Assembly: GCA_947502975.1 (NCBI GenBank)
Contig: CANNBV010000002.1
Coordinates: 1 to 64,000, forward strand
Direction: 5' to 3'
Source: an uncultured Flavobacteriaceae bacterium
GTDB lineage: Bacteria; Bacteroidota; Bacteroidia; Flavobacteriales; Flavobacteriaceae
DNA: 64,000 nucleotides
Position 1 is the stretch's first letter, and each line of letters begins with the position of its first letter. The position numbers and the translations under genes are program-made. Shown here in pieces: positions 41,699 through 51,261 of this stretch. The notes below the pieces were generated by a model, which was not told the origin of the DNA, searched no databases, and worked only from the letters and a program-made list of their open reading frames with translations.

Positions 41699-44464
41699 TT
41701 GAAGTTTATTAAAGTAACATACATTATCGTTTTATTTTCGCAACTATTAATGGCTCAGTCTGTAGCTAAAAAAGTATCTATTTCATTTGACGCAGTGAGT
41801 ATACCTGATGCCTTGATCGCTATAGAAGAGATTTCAGACTATAAAATTTATTTTGATAATAATTGGTTTAATGAAAATCTGATTTCAAGATCTTATGAAA
41901 ATAAACAGTTAGACTTTATACTTGAAGATATTTTAACTGACACCACAATTAATTTTTTTATTCAGGGTAATAAAATTATACTGACTAAAAATAATGCAAT
42001 ACGAAGTACTTTACCGTTAAATTATTTTAATACAGATGTAGAGGAAATTGAGGAAGAACAAAGTACTGCAAAGGTTCCAGTTTTACAAAAACAATATGTA
42101 AATACGAAAAGAATAGTAACAACTGGAAAGGTATTTTATGTTGGTAAAGAAAACAAAAATACTAATCAAAACTTGTTTACGCTCTCTGGGCGTATTATAG
42201 ATGGTAAAACTAAGAAGGCTCTAGATAATTTAGATGTGTACATTAAAGGCACTAGTATTAATACGTTAACTAATAGTCTTGGAATGTATACACTTAGAGT
42301 TCCAAAAGGGTTTCATGTTTTAGAAATTGCTTCCATTGCGTATGGAAAACACGAAAAACAAGTTGTAGTGTATGGTGATGGTGTCTTAAATTTTGAATTA
42401 GAAGAGGATGTTGAAGAACTTGGGGAAGTACTTATTAGAGCTGATAAAGATGAGAATATAAAAAGTGTTGCAGTTGGAGTTACCAAAGTTGATGTTCAAG
42501 GTATTAAAAATATACCACTTGTATTAGGTGAAAGAGATATTTTAAAAGTGGCTACTACAATGCCAGGGGTTAAAACAATAGGTGAAGGAGCTCTTGGATA
42601 TAATGTAAGAGGTGGTAAAGTAGACCAAAATTTAATTTTGTTTGACGGTGCAGCAATTTACAATCCTTCTCATTTTTTTGGTATATTTTCTGCTATCAAT
42701 CCTTTTGCTACAGGAAGTGTCGATATATACAAAGGCAGTATTCCTTCTGAATTTGGAGGAAGATTATCTTCTGTAATTGACATCTCTACCAAAGAAGTAA
42801 ATACTAAGGAGTTTTCTGGAGAAGGTAACATTGGCCCAGTTACAGGAAATTTAATGGTAGAAGTACCATTAGTTAAAGATAAATCAGGCCTTTTAATCGG
42901 TGCAAGAGCTACCTATTCAGATTGGGTTTTAAGATCAATTTCTGAAGAATCTATAAGTAATAGCGAGGTGTCATTTTATGATGTTTTGGTGAAGTATAAT
43001 CATAAAATTGATGTTAATAATGACATTCAGGCTACCGCTTATGTTAGTAATGATCAATTTAGTATTACTTCAGATTCTATTTTTAAATATAGTAACCGAT
43101 TGGCTTCTGTAAAATGGAATCATACCATCAACGAAAAAAATAGAACAACTGTACAATTGGCAACTAGTCAATATAGATTCAATATAGTATACGATGGTAT
43201 TTTTAATAGAAACTTTGATTTTGGATATACTATAAATGAGACACAACTTAAATTAAAGGCAAGATATCTTCATAGTAATAAACATAAGTTTACCTATGGT
43301 TTAAGTAGCAAGTTATATGCTATCAACCCAGGTGAAATTAATCCTTTAGGAGATCAATCTTTAGTTCAAAGGGAGCGTATCGATAGAGAAAAAGGATTAG
43401 AATCTGCGATATTTATTTCAGATTTATATGAAGTTAATAAAAAGCTGTTATTAGATTTAGGGTTTAGATATTCTGTATATAATGCATTGGGACCAGCAAC
43501 TCAAAATGTTTATGCACCTAATGCACCTGTGAATGCAGATTCTGTCATAGAAACGAAAACATATGGAAATAATGAGTTTATAAAAACTTATGGCGGGCCA
43601 GAATTTAGATTCTCTGCAAGGTATTTCTTGTCTCCAACTGCCTCCATTAAAGCAGGTTATAATAAAACAATTCAGTATTCTCATTTATTATCTTCTAATA
43701 CTACAGCGTCTCCTGTTGACTCTTGGAAACTGTCGGATTTAAATATAGAGCCTCAAAGGGCAGAGCAAATATCCTTGGGTGTTTTTAAAAATTTTGATGA
43801 TGCTTTGTATGAATTAAGTATTGAAGGGTACTATAAAAAAATGAGAAATCTTTTAGATTTTCAAGTTGGAGCCGAACTTTTATTGAATCAAAATATTGAA
43901 ACAGAATTGCTGCAAGGCGACGGTAAAGCTTATGGTGTAGAATTTTTATTGAAAAAGAAACAGGGTAAATTTAATGGCTGGTTAGCTTATTCTTATTCTA
44001 GAACTCTAGTAAAGCTTGATAGCGATTTTTTAACCGAGCGTGTTAATGATGGTAATTATTTTGCGGCGAATCAAGACAGGCCTCATGATTTAAGTTTAAT
44101 TTCTAATTTTAAACTAACTAAAAGGTACAGTTTTTCTATGAATTTTAATTATCAAACAGGAAGACCAATAACATATCCCGTTGGTAAGTATATTTTTAAT
44201 GGAGCAGAACAAGTATTATATAGTGATAGGAACAGATTTAGAGTTCCAGATTATTACAGATTAGATTTAGGAATTAATATTGAAGGGAATCATAAAAATG
44301 TAAAGCTAGCACATAGTTTTTGGAATATTTCAGTATACAATGTACTAGGAAGAAATAATCCGTTTTCAGTATTTTTTGTGAATGAACAAGGGCAGATAAA
44401 AGGGTATCAAACCTCAATTTTTGCAATACCAGTACCAACAATAACTTATAATTTTAAATTTTAA
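41699..44464 (+). CDS. TonB-dependent receptor with STN and carboxypeptidase-like N-terminal domains
   Basis: The 921-aa outer-membrane protein starts at TTG 41699 (MKFIKVTYIIVLFSQLLMAQ, signal peptide). No ATG is suitably placed. Residues about 24-98 form an STN domain (SISFDAVSIPDALIAIEEIS), which often contacts an anti-sigma factor. A carboxypeptidase regulatory-like domain follows at about 160-245 (FTLSGRIIDGKTKKALDNLD), then a plug (ILKVATTMPGVKTIGEGALG, then YNVRGGKVDQNLILFDGAAI) and a 22-strand-type barrel ending TITYNFKF. No sigma/anti-sigma genes are adjacent, so control by that route is not supported locally. The ligand is unknown. Confidence 0.92.
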   Translation: MKFIKVTYIIVLFSQLLMAQSVAKKVSISFDAVSIPDALIAIEEISDYKIYFDNNWFNENLISRSYENKQLDFILEDILTDTTINFFIQGNKIILTKNNAIRSTLPLNYFNTDVEEIEEEQSTAKVPVLQKQYVNTKRIVTTGKVFYVGKENKNTNQNLFTLSGRIIDGKTKKALDNLDVYIKGTSINTLTNSLGMYTLRVPKGFHVLEIASIAYGKHEKQVVVYGDGVLNFELEEDVEELGEVLIRADKDENIKSVAVGVTKVDVQGIKNIPLVLGERDILKVATTMPGVKTIGEGALGYNVRGGKVDQNLILFDGAAIYNPSHFFGIFSAINPFATGSVDIYKGSIPSEFGGRLSSVIDISTKEVNTKEFSGEGNIGPVTGNLMVEVPLVKDKSGLLIGARATYSDWVLRSISEESISNSEVSFYDVLVKYNHKIDVNNDIQATAYVSNDQFSITSDSIFKYSNRLASVKWNHTINEKNRTTVQLATSQYRFNIVYDGIFNRNFDFGYTINETQLKLKARYLHSNKHKFTYGLSSKLYAINPGEINPLGDQSLVQRERIDREKGLESAIFISDLYEVNKKLLLDLGFRYSVYNALGPATQNVYAPNAPVNADSVIETKTYGNNEFIKTYGGPEFRFSARYFLSPTASIKAGYNKTIQYSHLLSSNTTASPVDSWKLSDLNIEPQRAEQISLGVFKNFDDALYELSIEGYYKKMRNLLDFQVGAELLLNQNIETELLQGDGKAYGVEFLLKKKQGKFNGWLAYSYSRTLVKLDSDFLTERVNDGNYFAANQDRPHDLSLISNFKLTKRYSFSMNFNYQTGRPITYPVGKYIFNGAEQVLYSDRNRFRVPDYYRLDLGINIEGNHKNVKLAHSFWNISVYNVLGRNNPFSVFFVNEQGQIKGYQTSIFAIPVPTITYNFKF

Positions 44465-44465
44465 G

Positions 44466-45671
44466 ATGAATTTAAAAACAACTTATAAACTTATCATTCT
44501 ACTAATTCTAGTGGCTAATTTTGGTTGTACAGAACCTTTTGCGTTGGTTACCGAATCGTTTGAAGATGCATTAGTTGTTGAGGCAACAATTACTGACGAA
44601 TTGAGAATTCAGCAAGTTAAACTAAGTCGTACATTTCCATTAGAAGGAGGGATCGCTTTCGAAAATGGAGCAAATGTTAGGGTAGTTGGTGGTAATAATA
44701 CTGAATACACATTTACAAATGTTGGTGAAGGTATTTATAATTCTACGGTTGAATTCAGAGTTGAACCTGGCGTATCTTACCAATTACTTATTTCTACATC
44801 AGATAACAAAGAATATATATCTAATGAGGAATTTCTTCCTGAAAGTGCAGAGATAAGTAACGTTTATGCAGAGTTGGTAACATTGTTTGGTAACGTTGGA
44901 GTTCAGGTTTTTGTTGATAGCGAGGATGTTACAGGAAGTACAAGTTATTTTAGATATGAGTATGAGGAAACTTATCAAAGAATTGCAGCACGTTTTTATC
45001 CTTTTGATTTGGTTATAACTAATGTTACTGGGTTAGGTACTGATGAAATTCGATATAATATAAGAGAAGAAAGACGCCCAGACAACCAAAGAGTATGCTA
45101 CTCAAGTAATACTTCAAACGAAATTATAATTACAAGCACAGATGGTCTGACAGAGCAAAAAGTATCTAAGTTTCCAGTTCGTTTTATTCGTGCAAATAAT
45201 TTTATTATTCGAGATAGGTACAGTATTCTGGTTAGGCAACTTTCTCAATCGGCAGATGCTAATAATTATTATAGAATATTAAAAGATATTAGTTCAGATG
45301 AAAGTTTATTAATTGATAAACAACCAGGTTTTATTCAAGGTAATGTATTTGCATCTCAAAATTTAGATGAAAAAGTAGTTGGTTTTTTCGATGTGTCTTC
45401 CGTTAGTACAAAACGAATATTTTTTACTTATAGTGATTTTGATATTAGAGAGCAACCAAAATATCCATTCTCTTGTGTAGATGAAGATACTCTGAGTTAT
45501 AATGTGAGAGAAGAAAGACCTAGACTACATGAACTTATTGTGAATAGAGGCTACAAAAGTCTTGGCGGCACTGATAGTAATGATGATCTAGAATTTCGAA
45601 TAACTAGGCCTCAATGTGGAGATTGTACATCCTATGCTTCTAATGTTAGACCAGATTTTTGGGAAGATTAA
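44466..45671 (+). CDS. DUF4249 outer-membrane lipoprotein
   Basis: The 401-aa product has a lipoprotein signal (LIILLILVANFGCTEPF with Cys near residue 21) and the DUF4249 start VVEATITDELRIQQVKLSRT. Such lipoproteins are found directly behind TonB receptors in Bacteroidota and are thought to sit on the receptor's outer face. Here the ATG follows the receptor stop by 1 bp, which supports co-translation. The ligand is unknown. Confidence 0.9.
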   Translation: MNLKTTYKLIILLILVANFGCTEPFALVTESFEDALVVEATITDELRIQQVKLSRTFPLEGGIAFENGANVRVVGGNNTEYTFTNVGEGIYNSTVEFRVEPGVSYQLLISTSDNKEYISNEEFLPESAEISNVYAELVTLFGNVGVQVFVDSEDVTGSTSYFRYEYEETYQRIAARFYPFDLVITNVTGLGTDEIRYNIREERRPDNQRVCYSSNTSNEIIITSTDGLTEQKVSKFPVRFIRANNFIIRDRYSILVRQLSQSADANNYYRILKDISSDESLLIDKQPGFIQGNVFASQNLDEKVVGFFDVSSVSTKRIFFTYSDFDIREQPKYPFSCVDEDTLSYNVREERPRLHELIVNRGYKSLGGTDSNDDLEFRITRPQCGDCTSYASNVRPDFWED

Positions 45672-47426
45672 ATGAAATATTTAAGATATCTACATATAAT
45701 TTTGTTTTGCTTGTTTTGTAACCGAGCAATTTGTCAAGTAGAAAATGATATTCAACTTAAAATGACGAATACCATTCCTGCTGAAACTGTCAAAATACAT
45801 ATAAATGATAATGTGTTAGTTTCTGGTGAGACACTTTATTACAAAATATTTTGCTTAGATAATATTACAAATAAAGTAAGTGCTGTCAGTAAAATGGCCT
45901 ATGTTGAATTGTTAGGAATTGACAATAATACATTGTTTAAGCATAAGATTAAATTGAGAAATAGTATAGCTAATAGTCAATTTTTTATTCCTGCTAATGT
46001 GAAGACAGGTCATTATAAACTTATTGCTTACACACAATGGACGAAAAATAATGACGAAAACGCATTTTTTCAAAAAGATATATATATTATTAATCCGTTT
46101 TTAGGATCTTCCAATAAATTACAAGATAGTATTGAAAATACGGATTCTAATACTACAGAGATACGCCAAATTGAAATTTCAAATATTAATACTGCTAAAA
46201 CCCAAAGTATAGCTTTAGTGTTAGATTCAAACGTATACAAAACAAGAAGTAAAGTTGCTTTGGATGTGAAAAACCTAAAGGGTACTACAGTGTATGGTAA
46301 TTATTCCTTATCAGTAAGGGAATTGGATAGTGTAGGTTTGCAGCGAGAGCCATATGGAGAGGTTAAAGAAACCTTAGAAACATATGATCAATTTTATCCT
46401 CCCGAGCTAAGAGGAGAAATTATATCAGGATATATTGTTTCAAAAGAAAATACAAAGAAAGGTCTACCTGATATTATAGTTTCTTTATCTATCACTGGAG
46501 AAAATCCTGTATATAAAAATGTAATTACCGATAAAAAAGGAAGGTTCTTTTTTAATATTCACGAAAATTATACAAGTTCAAATTGCATATTGCAGATTGT
46601 TGATGAGAATAAAGAAAACTTCACCCTTATTATTGACGACAAATCTATCAATTATTCCGATAGCTTAAAATTTGAAAATTTATACCTAAACCCAAATACT
46701 GAGGATTGGATTGTTAGTAGAAGTATTAAAAATCAAATTGAGAATTCATATAATGAAATAAAGCAAGATAGTACGATTTATCAAGACCTTGTAAAACCGT
46801 TTTACAGTACACCAACTGTAAGCTATGTGCTAGATGATTATAAGAGGTTTGGAACCGTTAGAGAAACGTTTATTGAAGTGATTGAAGGTGCAGGTATAAG
46901 GAAAAACAAAGACAAATATGTATTTAATGTTTATTACAGAGAAGAGCATAAAAATGATGTATTTAGCATTTATACGCCTTTAATTCTCATAGATGGTTTG
47001 TTAATTCAAGATAATCAGTATTTAATAGATTATAATCCTTATAAAATAGAAAGTATAAGTTTGGTAAAAGGAGTTTATTTTTTTGGACCTAGTATTTTTG
47101 ATGGCATCATAGACATAAGAACTAAAAAAGGAGACTTTAGTTTACCTGCAACGTTAGCGGGATTAAAATCTTTAAATTTAGAAGTACCTCAAGAAAGGAA
47201 AATATATTATAGGCCAAATTATCAAGTGAAAACTGAAGATTTGAAAAGAATCCCAGATTACAGGCATCAATTATTATGGCAACCTAGTATTAGCTTAAAT
47301 TCAGAATTAAAAACAATTGATTTCTTTACTTCTGATACCGAAGGTGTTTTTGAAATTGTATTAGAAGGATATACCGTAAATGGAAATTATATCACCACAA
47401 AAACATATTTTGAGGTTAAGAAATGA
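45672..47426 (+). CDS. Secreted MG2-like protein with a plug-like segment but no barrel
   Basis: The 584-aa product has a signal peptide (MKYLRYLHIILFCLFCNRAI). Residues about 38-150 look like an alpha-2-macroglobulin MG2 domain (VKIHINDNVLVSGETLYYKI). A carboxypeptidase-like beta domain follows near 255-330 (GYIVSKENTKKGLPDIIVSL). A segment near 435-490 (LILIDGLLIQDNQYLIDYNP, then YKIESISLVKGVYFFG) resembles a TonB-receptor plug. There is no beta-barrel, so it cannot be a receptor itself. It is the last gene of the four-gene operon, directly after the DUF4249 gene. Confidence 0.82.
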   Translation: MKYLRYLHIILFCLFCNRAICQVENDIQLKMTNTIPAETVKIHINDNVLVSGETLYYKIFCLDNITNKVSAVSKMAYVELLGIDNNTLFKHKIKLRNSIANSQFFIPANVKTGHYKLIAYTQWTKNNDENAFFQKDIYIINPFLGSSNKLQDSIENTDSNTTEIRQIEISNINTAKTQSIALVLDSNVYKTRSKVALDVKNLKGTTVYGNYSLSVRELDSVGLQREPYGEVKETLETYDQFYPPELRGEIISGYIVSKENTKKGLPDIIVSLSITGENPVYKNVITDKKGRFFFNIHENYTSSNCILQIVDENKENFTLIIDDKSINYSDSLKFENLYLNPNTEDWIVSRSIKNQIENSYNEIKQDSTIYQDLVKPFYSTPTVSYVLDDYKRFGTVRETFIEVIEGAGIRKNKDKYVFNVYYREEHKNDVFSIYTPLILIDGLLIQDNQYLIDYNPYKIESISLVKGVYFFGPSIFDGIIDIRTKKGDFSLPATLAGLKSLNLEVPQERKIYYRPNYQVKTEDLKRIPDYRHQLLWQPSISLNSELKTIDFFTSDTEGVFEIVLEGYTVNGNYITTKTYFEVKK

Positions 47427-47430
47427 TAGT

Positions 47431-48045
47431 TTAAAACAAGCCATTTATTTCTGCATCGATCGTATTGATGACATGTCCCAAATCTTCAGGATTGTCCACA
47501 AAATTTAAATTGTCAACATCCATTATCAATAACTTACCTTTATCATAACCATGTATCCAAGCTTCGTAACGTTCGTTTAGCCTGCTTAGATAATCTATAC
47601 TAATAGTATTTTCGTAATCTCTTCCACGCTTGTGAATTTGAGAGACTAAATTTGGAATAGAACTGCGTAAATATATCAGTAAGTCTGGGCCTTGCACAAG
47701 AGATTCCATTAAATCGAATAAAGAACTGTAATTACCAAAATCTCTATTAGTCATTAAACCCATGGCATGTAAGTTCGGAGCAAAAATATGCGCATCTTCG
47801 TAAATGGTTCTATCTTGAATGATATCTTTGCCACTTTCTCTAATTTGTAATACTTGGCGAAATCTACTATTTAAAAAGTAAACTTGTAGATTAAAACTCC
47901 AACGTTCCATTTGATTGTAGAAGTCATCCAAATAAGGGTTGTCTACCACATCTTCTAGTTGTGCTTCCCATTTATAATGTTTTGCGAGTAATTTGGTTAG
48001 CGTTGTTTTTCCAGCGCCAATGTTTCCAGCAACAGCAATATGCAT
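47431..48045 (-). CDS. Deoxynucleoside kinase
   Basis: The enzyme phosphorylates deoxynucleosides for salvage. The 204-aa product has the P-loop GNIGAGKT at residues 7-14, the substrate region WSFNLQVYFLNSRF, the catalytic and arginine motif IIQDRTIYEDAHIF, and the lid YLRSSIPNLVSQIHKRGRDY. The length matches the dNK/dGK/dAK family. Substrate preference cannot be fixed. It may work with the NupC transporter, encoded elsewhere in the window. Confidence 0.93.
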   Translation of the reverse strand: MHIAVAGNIGAGKTTLTKLLAKHYKWEAQLEDVVDNPYLDDFYNQMERWSFNLQVYFLNSRFRQVLQIRESGKDIIQDRTIYEDAHIFAPNLHAMGLMTNRDFGNYSSLFDLMESLVQGPDLLIYLRSSIPNLVSQIHKRGRDYENTISIDYLSRLNERYEAWIHGYDKGKLLIMDVDNLNFVDNPEDLGHVINTIDAEINGLF

Positions 48046-48048
48046 AAT

Positions 48049-48831
48049 CTAATTAATTTTTATTTGGAATTCTTGGAGAGAATCAAAGTTGTAAATATAC
48101 AAGGTTTCATTGGTTACAAAAAACTGAGGTATTAAAATATTGTCAGTTTTCACTAGAATTGCCTCTTTAGCGTCTTCTGATAAGTAAAATAAACGGTTAT
48201 CTTTTTTTAAGTACAAACCTTCATTGTTTTCAACGACCTCAGTATAACCATCATTTTTTATTTTTTTTACCAAACTTCCGAAGTAATTATAAACTAAAAG
48301 TTCGTCTTCAGTCAATAAATAAGCATAATTATAATTACTTTTTAAGTCTAAAATGGGGTTGTCTACAGGTTTAAGTGTTTGTGCTTTTGTAGTTCTGGTT
48401 TTATAATCAAACACCTCAAGTAACTGTGTGTCTTGGTTGAAAATCCAAATAGTATTATCGTATCCAGTAGAAATATGCGATACATTTTTGTAGTTATTAA
48501 TCAAATTAAAATCAATTTTAAATATTTCGGCTAACCTATTATCTAAAATAATTACCGTATTAAATTCCTGGTAAAATAAGTTGATTTTAAGAGGGTTAAA
48601 ACTATTTGCTGTGGTGAGTTTTCCTAATTGCAGATTGTTGTAGCTAATTGTAGTATCTCTATTTTTCTTATAGATAGTATTCTCTTTAGTGTAGAATATT
48701 GTACCAAAATTATCTATACCTACAACTTTTTCAGCTTTTATTGTTGAGGTTTGTAAATGTGATATTTCAATAGATTCTTGGGCGTCTATCGAAATACAAA
48801 TCAAACATAAAATGTATAAGGCTAATTTCAT
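48049..48831 (-). CDS. Secreted protein of unknown function, possible beta-propeller
   Basis: The 260-aa product has a signal peptide (MKLALYILCLICISIDAQ). Repeating strands such as NTIWIFNQDTQLLEVFDYKT, YAYLLTEDELLVYNYFGSLV and GLYLKKDNRLFYLSEDAKEA suggest a small propeller or related beta fold. No known family is recognised. It lies 3 bp upstream of the kinase gene and 33 bp downstream of the response regulator gene, and all are in the same direction. Confidence 0.78.
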   Translation of the reverse strand: MKLALYILCLICISIDAQESIEISHLQTSTIKAEKVVGIDNFGTIFYTKENTIYKKNRDTTISYNNLQLGKLTTANSFNPLKINLFYQEFNTVIILDNRLAEIFKIDFNLINNYKNVSHISTGYDNTIWIFNQDTQLLEVFDYKTRTTKAQTLKPVDNPILDLKSNYNYAYLLTEDELLVYNYFGSLVKKIKNDGYTEVVENNEGLYLKKDNRLFYLSEDAKEAILVKTDNILIPQFFVTNETLYIYNFDSLQEFQIKIN

Positions 48832-48864
48832 TTCAGTTTGAAAAATACAAAAATCAAACCACTT

Positions 48865-49548
48865 CTATGAAATTAACTTATAACCATAACCTCTTACATT
48901 AATAATTTCGATGTTAGTATCTTTTTTAAGTTTTTTTCTAAGTTTCGTAATAAAAACATCCATACTTCTAGCACTGAAAAAATCATCTGTTCCCCAAAGT
49001 TTGTTTAAAATAAGAGATCTATCTAAAACTTGATTTTTGTTTTTTATTAAATGAAACAATAAATGTGCTTCTCTGTGTGTGAGCTGTACTTTGTCTTCAG
49101 ATTTGTACTGTAATGTTTGCTTGGGAAAATTAAAGGTATAATCACTTAATTTTATGATTTCAGACTGTTGTTGTTCTTTAGTACGATTTAATAAATTATT
49201 GATACGAACGATTAACTCTTCCATACTAAAAGGCTTTTTTAAATAATCGTTACCACCAATAGTAAAACCTTCTACAACATCTTGAGTTTGTGACTTAGCC
49301 GTTAAAAAAATTATAGGAATACTATCATCAATTTCACGAATATCTTTAGCTAGAGTAAAGCCATCTTTTTTAGGCATCATTACATCAAGAACTAGCAAAT
49401 CAGGTTTTACTAAATGATATTGTTTTAGCGCTTTTTCTCCGTCCTCACAAAGGGTGACTTCAAAATTACGGGTTTCTAAACTCTCTTTGATAATCTGTCC
49501 TAAAGCCGGCTCGTCTTCGGCTAATATTAGTCTTATAGAATTAGCCAT
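48865..49548 (-). CDS. OmpR-family response regulator
   Basis: The 227-aa product has a receiver domain with acidic pair Glu11/Asp12, phosphoacceptor Asp55 (LLVLDVMMPKKDG) and conserved Thr and Lys (IIFLTAKSQ, YLKKPFSMEE). A C-terminal winged helix follows (LTHREAHLLFHLIKNKNQVL and SARSMDVFITKLRKKLK). The ATG overlaps the histidine kinase gene by 8 bp. Proteins of this class bind direct repeats spaced about 10 bp apart, which is the pattern seen at 51125-51150. Confidence 0.95.
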   Translation of the reverse strand: MANSIRLILAEDEPALGQIIKESLETRNFEVTLCEDGEKALKQYHLVKPDLLVLDVMMPKKDGFTLAKDIREIDDSIPIIFLTAKSQTQDVVEGFTIGGNDYLKKPFSMEELIVRINNLLNRTKEQQQSEIIKLSDYTFNFPKQTLQYKSEDKVQLTHREAHLLFHLIKNKNQVLDRSLILNKLWGTDDFFSARSMDVFITKLRKKLKKDTNIEIINVRGYGYKLIS

Positions 49549-51085
49549 TTGGTATTGAGATTTTAAAAGTGGTTAAATTATTATCTAAACTAAGGTCGAT
49601 GGTTCCACCATGTTTGTTTACAACCGTTTTTGTGTAATACAAACCTATGCCGTAGCCTTTAATATCGTGAGTGTTTCCTTTTGGAACTCGATAGAATTTC
49701 TCAAAAATTCTTTGTTTATTTTCTTTTTTTAAAGAATTGCCATCATCTGAAATATTAATTACCAGCCCATTTTTAGTTGTCTTTAAATCTACTGAAATTA
49801 AGTACCCTCCATACTTTACAGCATTGTCCAGAATATTATTAAGCGCATTTTCAAAGTGAAAAGGATCTGCTTGTATATTTGCGTTATCATTAAGTAAAAC
49901 AATTTTAAATGTTTTGTTCTGGTGCTGTGTTTTGTATCGGTTAACAAGTGTGTCAAGTAAATGGGAAACGTCTAAATTTTCTTTATTGAATTTTAGAGAT
50001 TCACTATCCAATGTGGCTGTTTCTAATAACTTTTCAACCATCAAATTCAGCTTTGCTAATTGATTTGAGGACATATCAACATACTGCTTAGTTTTTTCTT
50101 TATCTTCAATAACATTAAAGTTGCTGATACTTTCTAAAGCTACCCCAATAGTGGCAATTGGTGTTTTGAATTCATGGGTGATATTGCTAATTAAGTCATT
50201 TTTTACTTCTGCCAATTGTTTTTGCTCTCTAATCACTTTTAATAAGAACAACAAACAACTAATTACAGCTAACACTAAAAGTGTAGAAATTAAAATAGCA
50301 TTGGTTCCTTTTTTGAAAGCTGCCCAGTTCGCATTATTAAAAGATACTTTAAGGTTGCTGCTTTTTGGTAAAAATGTCGATTTCGAAGTGACCGTTAATA
50401 CTTTGTTACTTAGAGTTGAATCAACCGTTTTTACCTCTGTCTCCTTTTTTGATCCAAAGAAGTCTGGAAATCGATTATTTGGTTTGGTGTAGTTTATAGT
50501 ATAGCTTAGATCAATTTTTTTGTCCTTTAAGTTTACTTGTAATAAGCTATCTATTTTATTTACATTAAGGGTGTCATTATTAATAGAGATGACTACTTTA
50601 GAGGTTAACAACTCAAACTTTTTGTCAATAGAATCACTTGTGAAAATTTGAAATCTTTGCTGTTTTTTGGTGGAATCTTTATGCCAAAAAGTAAATCCTT
50701 TATCTTTCTTGTTATGCAATAGGGCTTTTGCATTTTCACCCTTAAGCACAGTAACCCCCTTGATAGAGTCTAAATTTAAAGAATCTAGACCATTAAAGGA
50801 TTTATTGTTGTCATCTATAGATTTAGTGATGCTTTCTAAAACACCTCCCTTTTTTAAAGTATGCTTTTTTGAGTCGTCGTCAAACATTAAACCTAAAGTG
50901 GTTTTTTTTGCTAATTGCGAGTAATAATCATCTACAACTTTATCTAAACTAGTTTGCACATCACTAATCAACTGTTGTTTGTTTAATAGGTAGTTTTTAT
51001 AATTCCAATACCCTTGAATCCCAATGGTAGCAATAATTACAACGATAATAATATAAAGTGTGTATTTGTATCTTTTATCATTCAT
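49541..51085 (-). CDS. Sensor histidine kinase
   Basis: I start at ATG 51085 (MNDKRYKYTLYIIIVVIIAT), giving 514 aa, as the upstream frame has no sensible start. The protein has one membrane helix near residue 10-28, a periplasmic sensor domain of about 250 residues, and a second helix (FKKGTNAILISTLLVLAVIS). The kinase follows: phosphoacceptor His in SNITHEFKTPIATIGVALES, N box NNILDNAVKYGG, and G boxes SDDGNS and GYGIGLYYTKTVV. The sensor domain resembles no family I know. It is co-transcribed with the regulator. Confidence 0.94.
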   Translation of the reverse strand: MNDKRYKYTLYIIIVVIIATIGIQGYWNYKNYLLNKQQLISDVQTSLDKVVDDYYSQLAKKTTLGLMFDDDSKKHTLKKGGVLESITKSIDDNNKSFNGLDSLNLDSIKGVTVLKGENAKALLHNKKDKGFTFWHKDSTKKQQRFQIFTSDSIDKKFELLTSKVVISINNDTLNVNKIDSLLQVNLKDKKIDLSYTINYTKPNNRFPDFFGSKKETEVKTVDSTLSNKVLTVTSKSTFLPKSSNLKVSFNNANWAAFKKGTNAILISTLLVLAVISCLLFLLKVIREQKQLAEVKNDLISNITHEFKTPIATIGVALESISNFNVIEDKEKTKQYVDMSSNQLAKLNLMVEKLLETATLDSESLKFNKENLDVSHLLDTLVNRYKTQHQNKTFKIVLLNDNANIQADPFHFENALNNILDNAVKYGGYLISVDLKTTKNGLVINISDDGNSLKKENKQRIFEKFYRVPKGNTHDIKGYGIGLYYTKTVVNKHGGTIDLSLDNNLTTFKISIPNG

Positions 51086-51124
51086 ACTCCAAAAGTAAAG
51101 GGAAAAACCCTTAAAAACTAATCG

Positions 51125-51150
51125 GTTAACACACGTTAACACTGGTTAAC
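51125..51150. promoter_or_regulatory. Three GTTAAC direct repeats at exact 10-bp spacing
   Basis: GTTAAC occurs at 51125-51130, 51135-51140 and 51145-51150, with AC following the first two. The spacing of one helical turn is typical of OmpR-type regulator sites. The block is 40 bp upstream of the kinase ATG and 23 bp upstream of the -7 box of the divergent operon. Confidence 0.7.
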
Positions 51151-51172
51151 TTTTAAATAGAGTTTTCCTTCA

Positions 51173-51180
51173 GATATTTG
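51173..51180 (+). promoter_or_regulatory. -7 box of the GLPGLI operon
   Basis: GATATTTG differs at one base from TAnnTTTG and lies 82 bp before the first ATG. The GTTAAC repeats cover the place of the -33 box, as in promoters that need an activator. Confidence 0.45.
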
Positions 51181-51261
51181 TACCAGATCAATCAAAAAAC
51201 GACTGCAGTTATGTTTTTTTTAATCGGACATTAATTATTATAAATTTTAAAAATTAAAACA

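Noticed and set aside
50121-50492. Plus-strand frame opposite the histidine kinase gene
   Set aside because: It is a shadow frame of the kinase with no family resemblance or start context.
49541-51142. Histidine kinase starting at 51142
   Set aside because: The 19-residue extension lacks membrane-protein character and covers promoter sequence. ATG 51085 directly precedes the first membrane helix.
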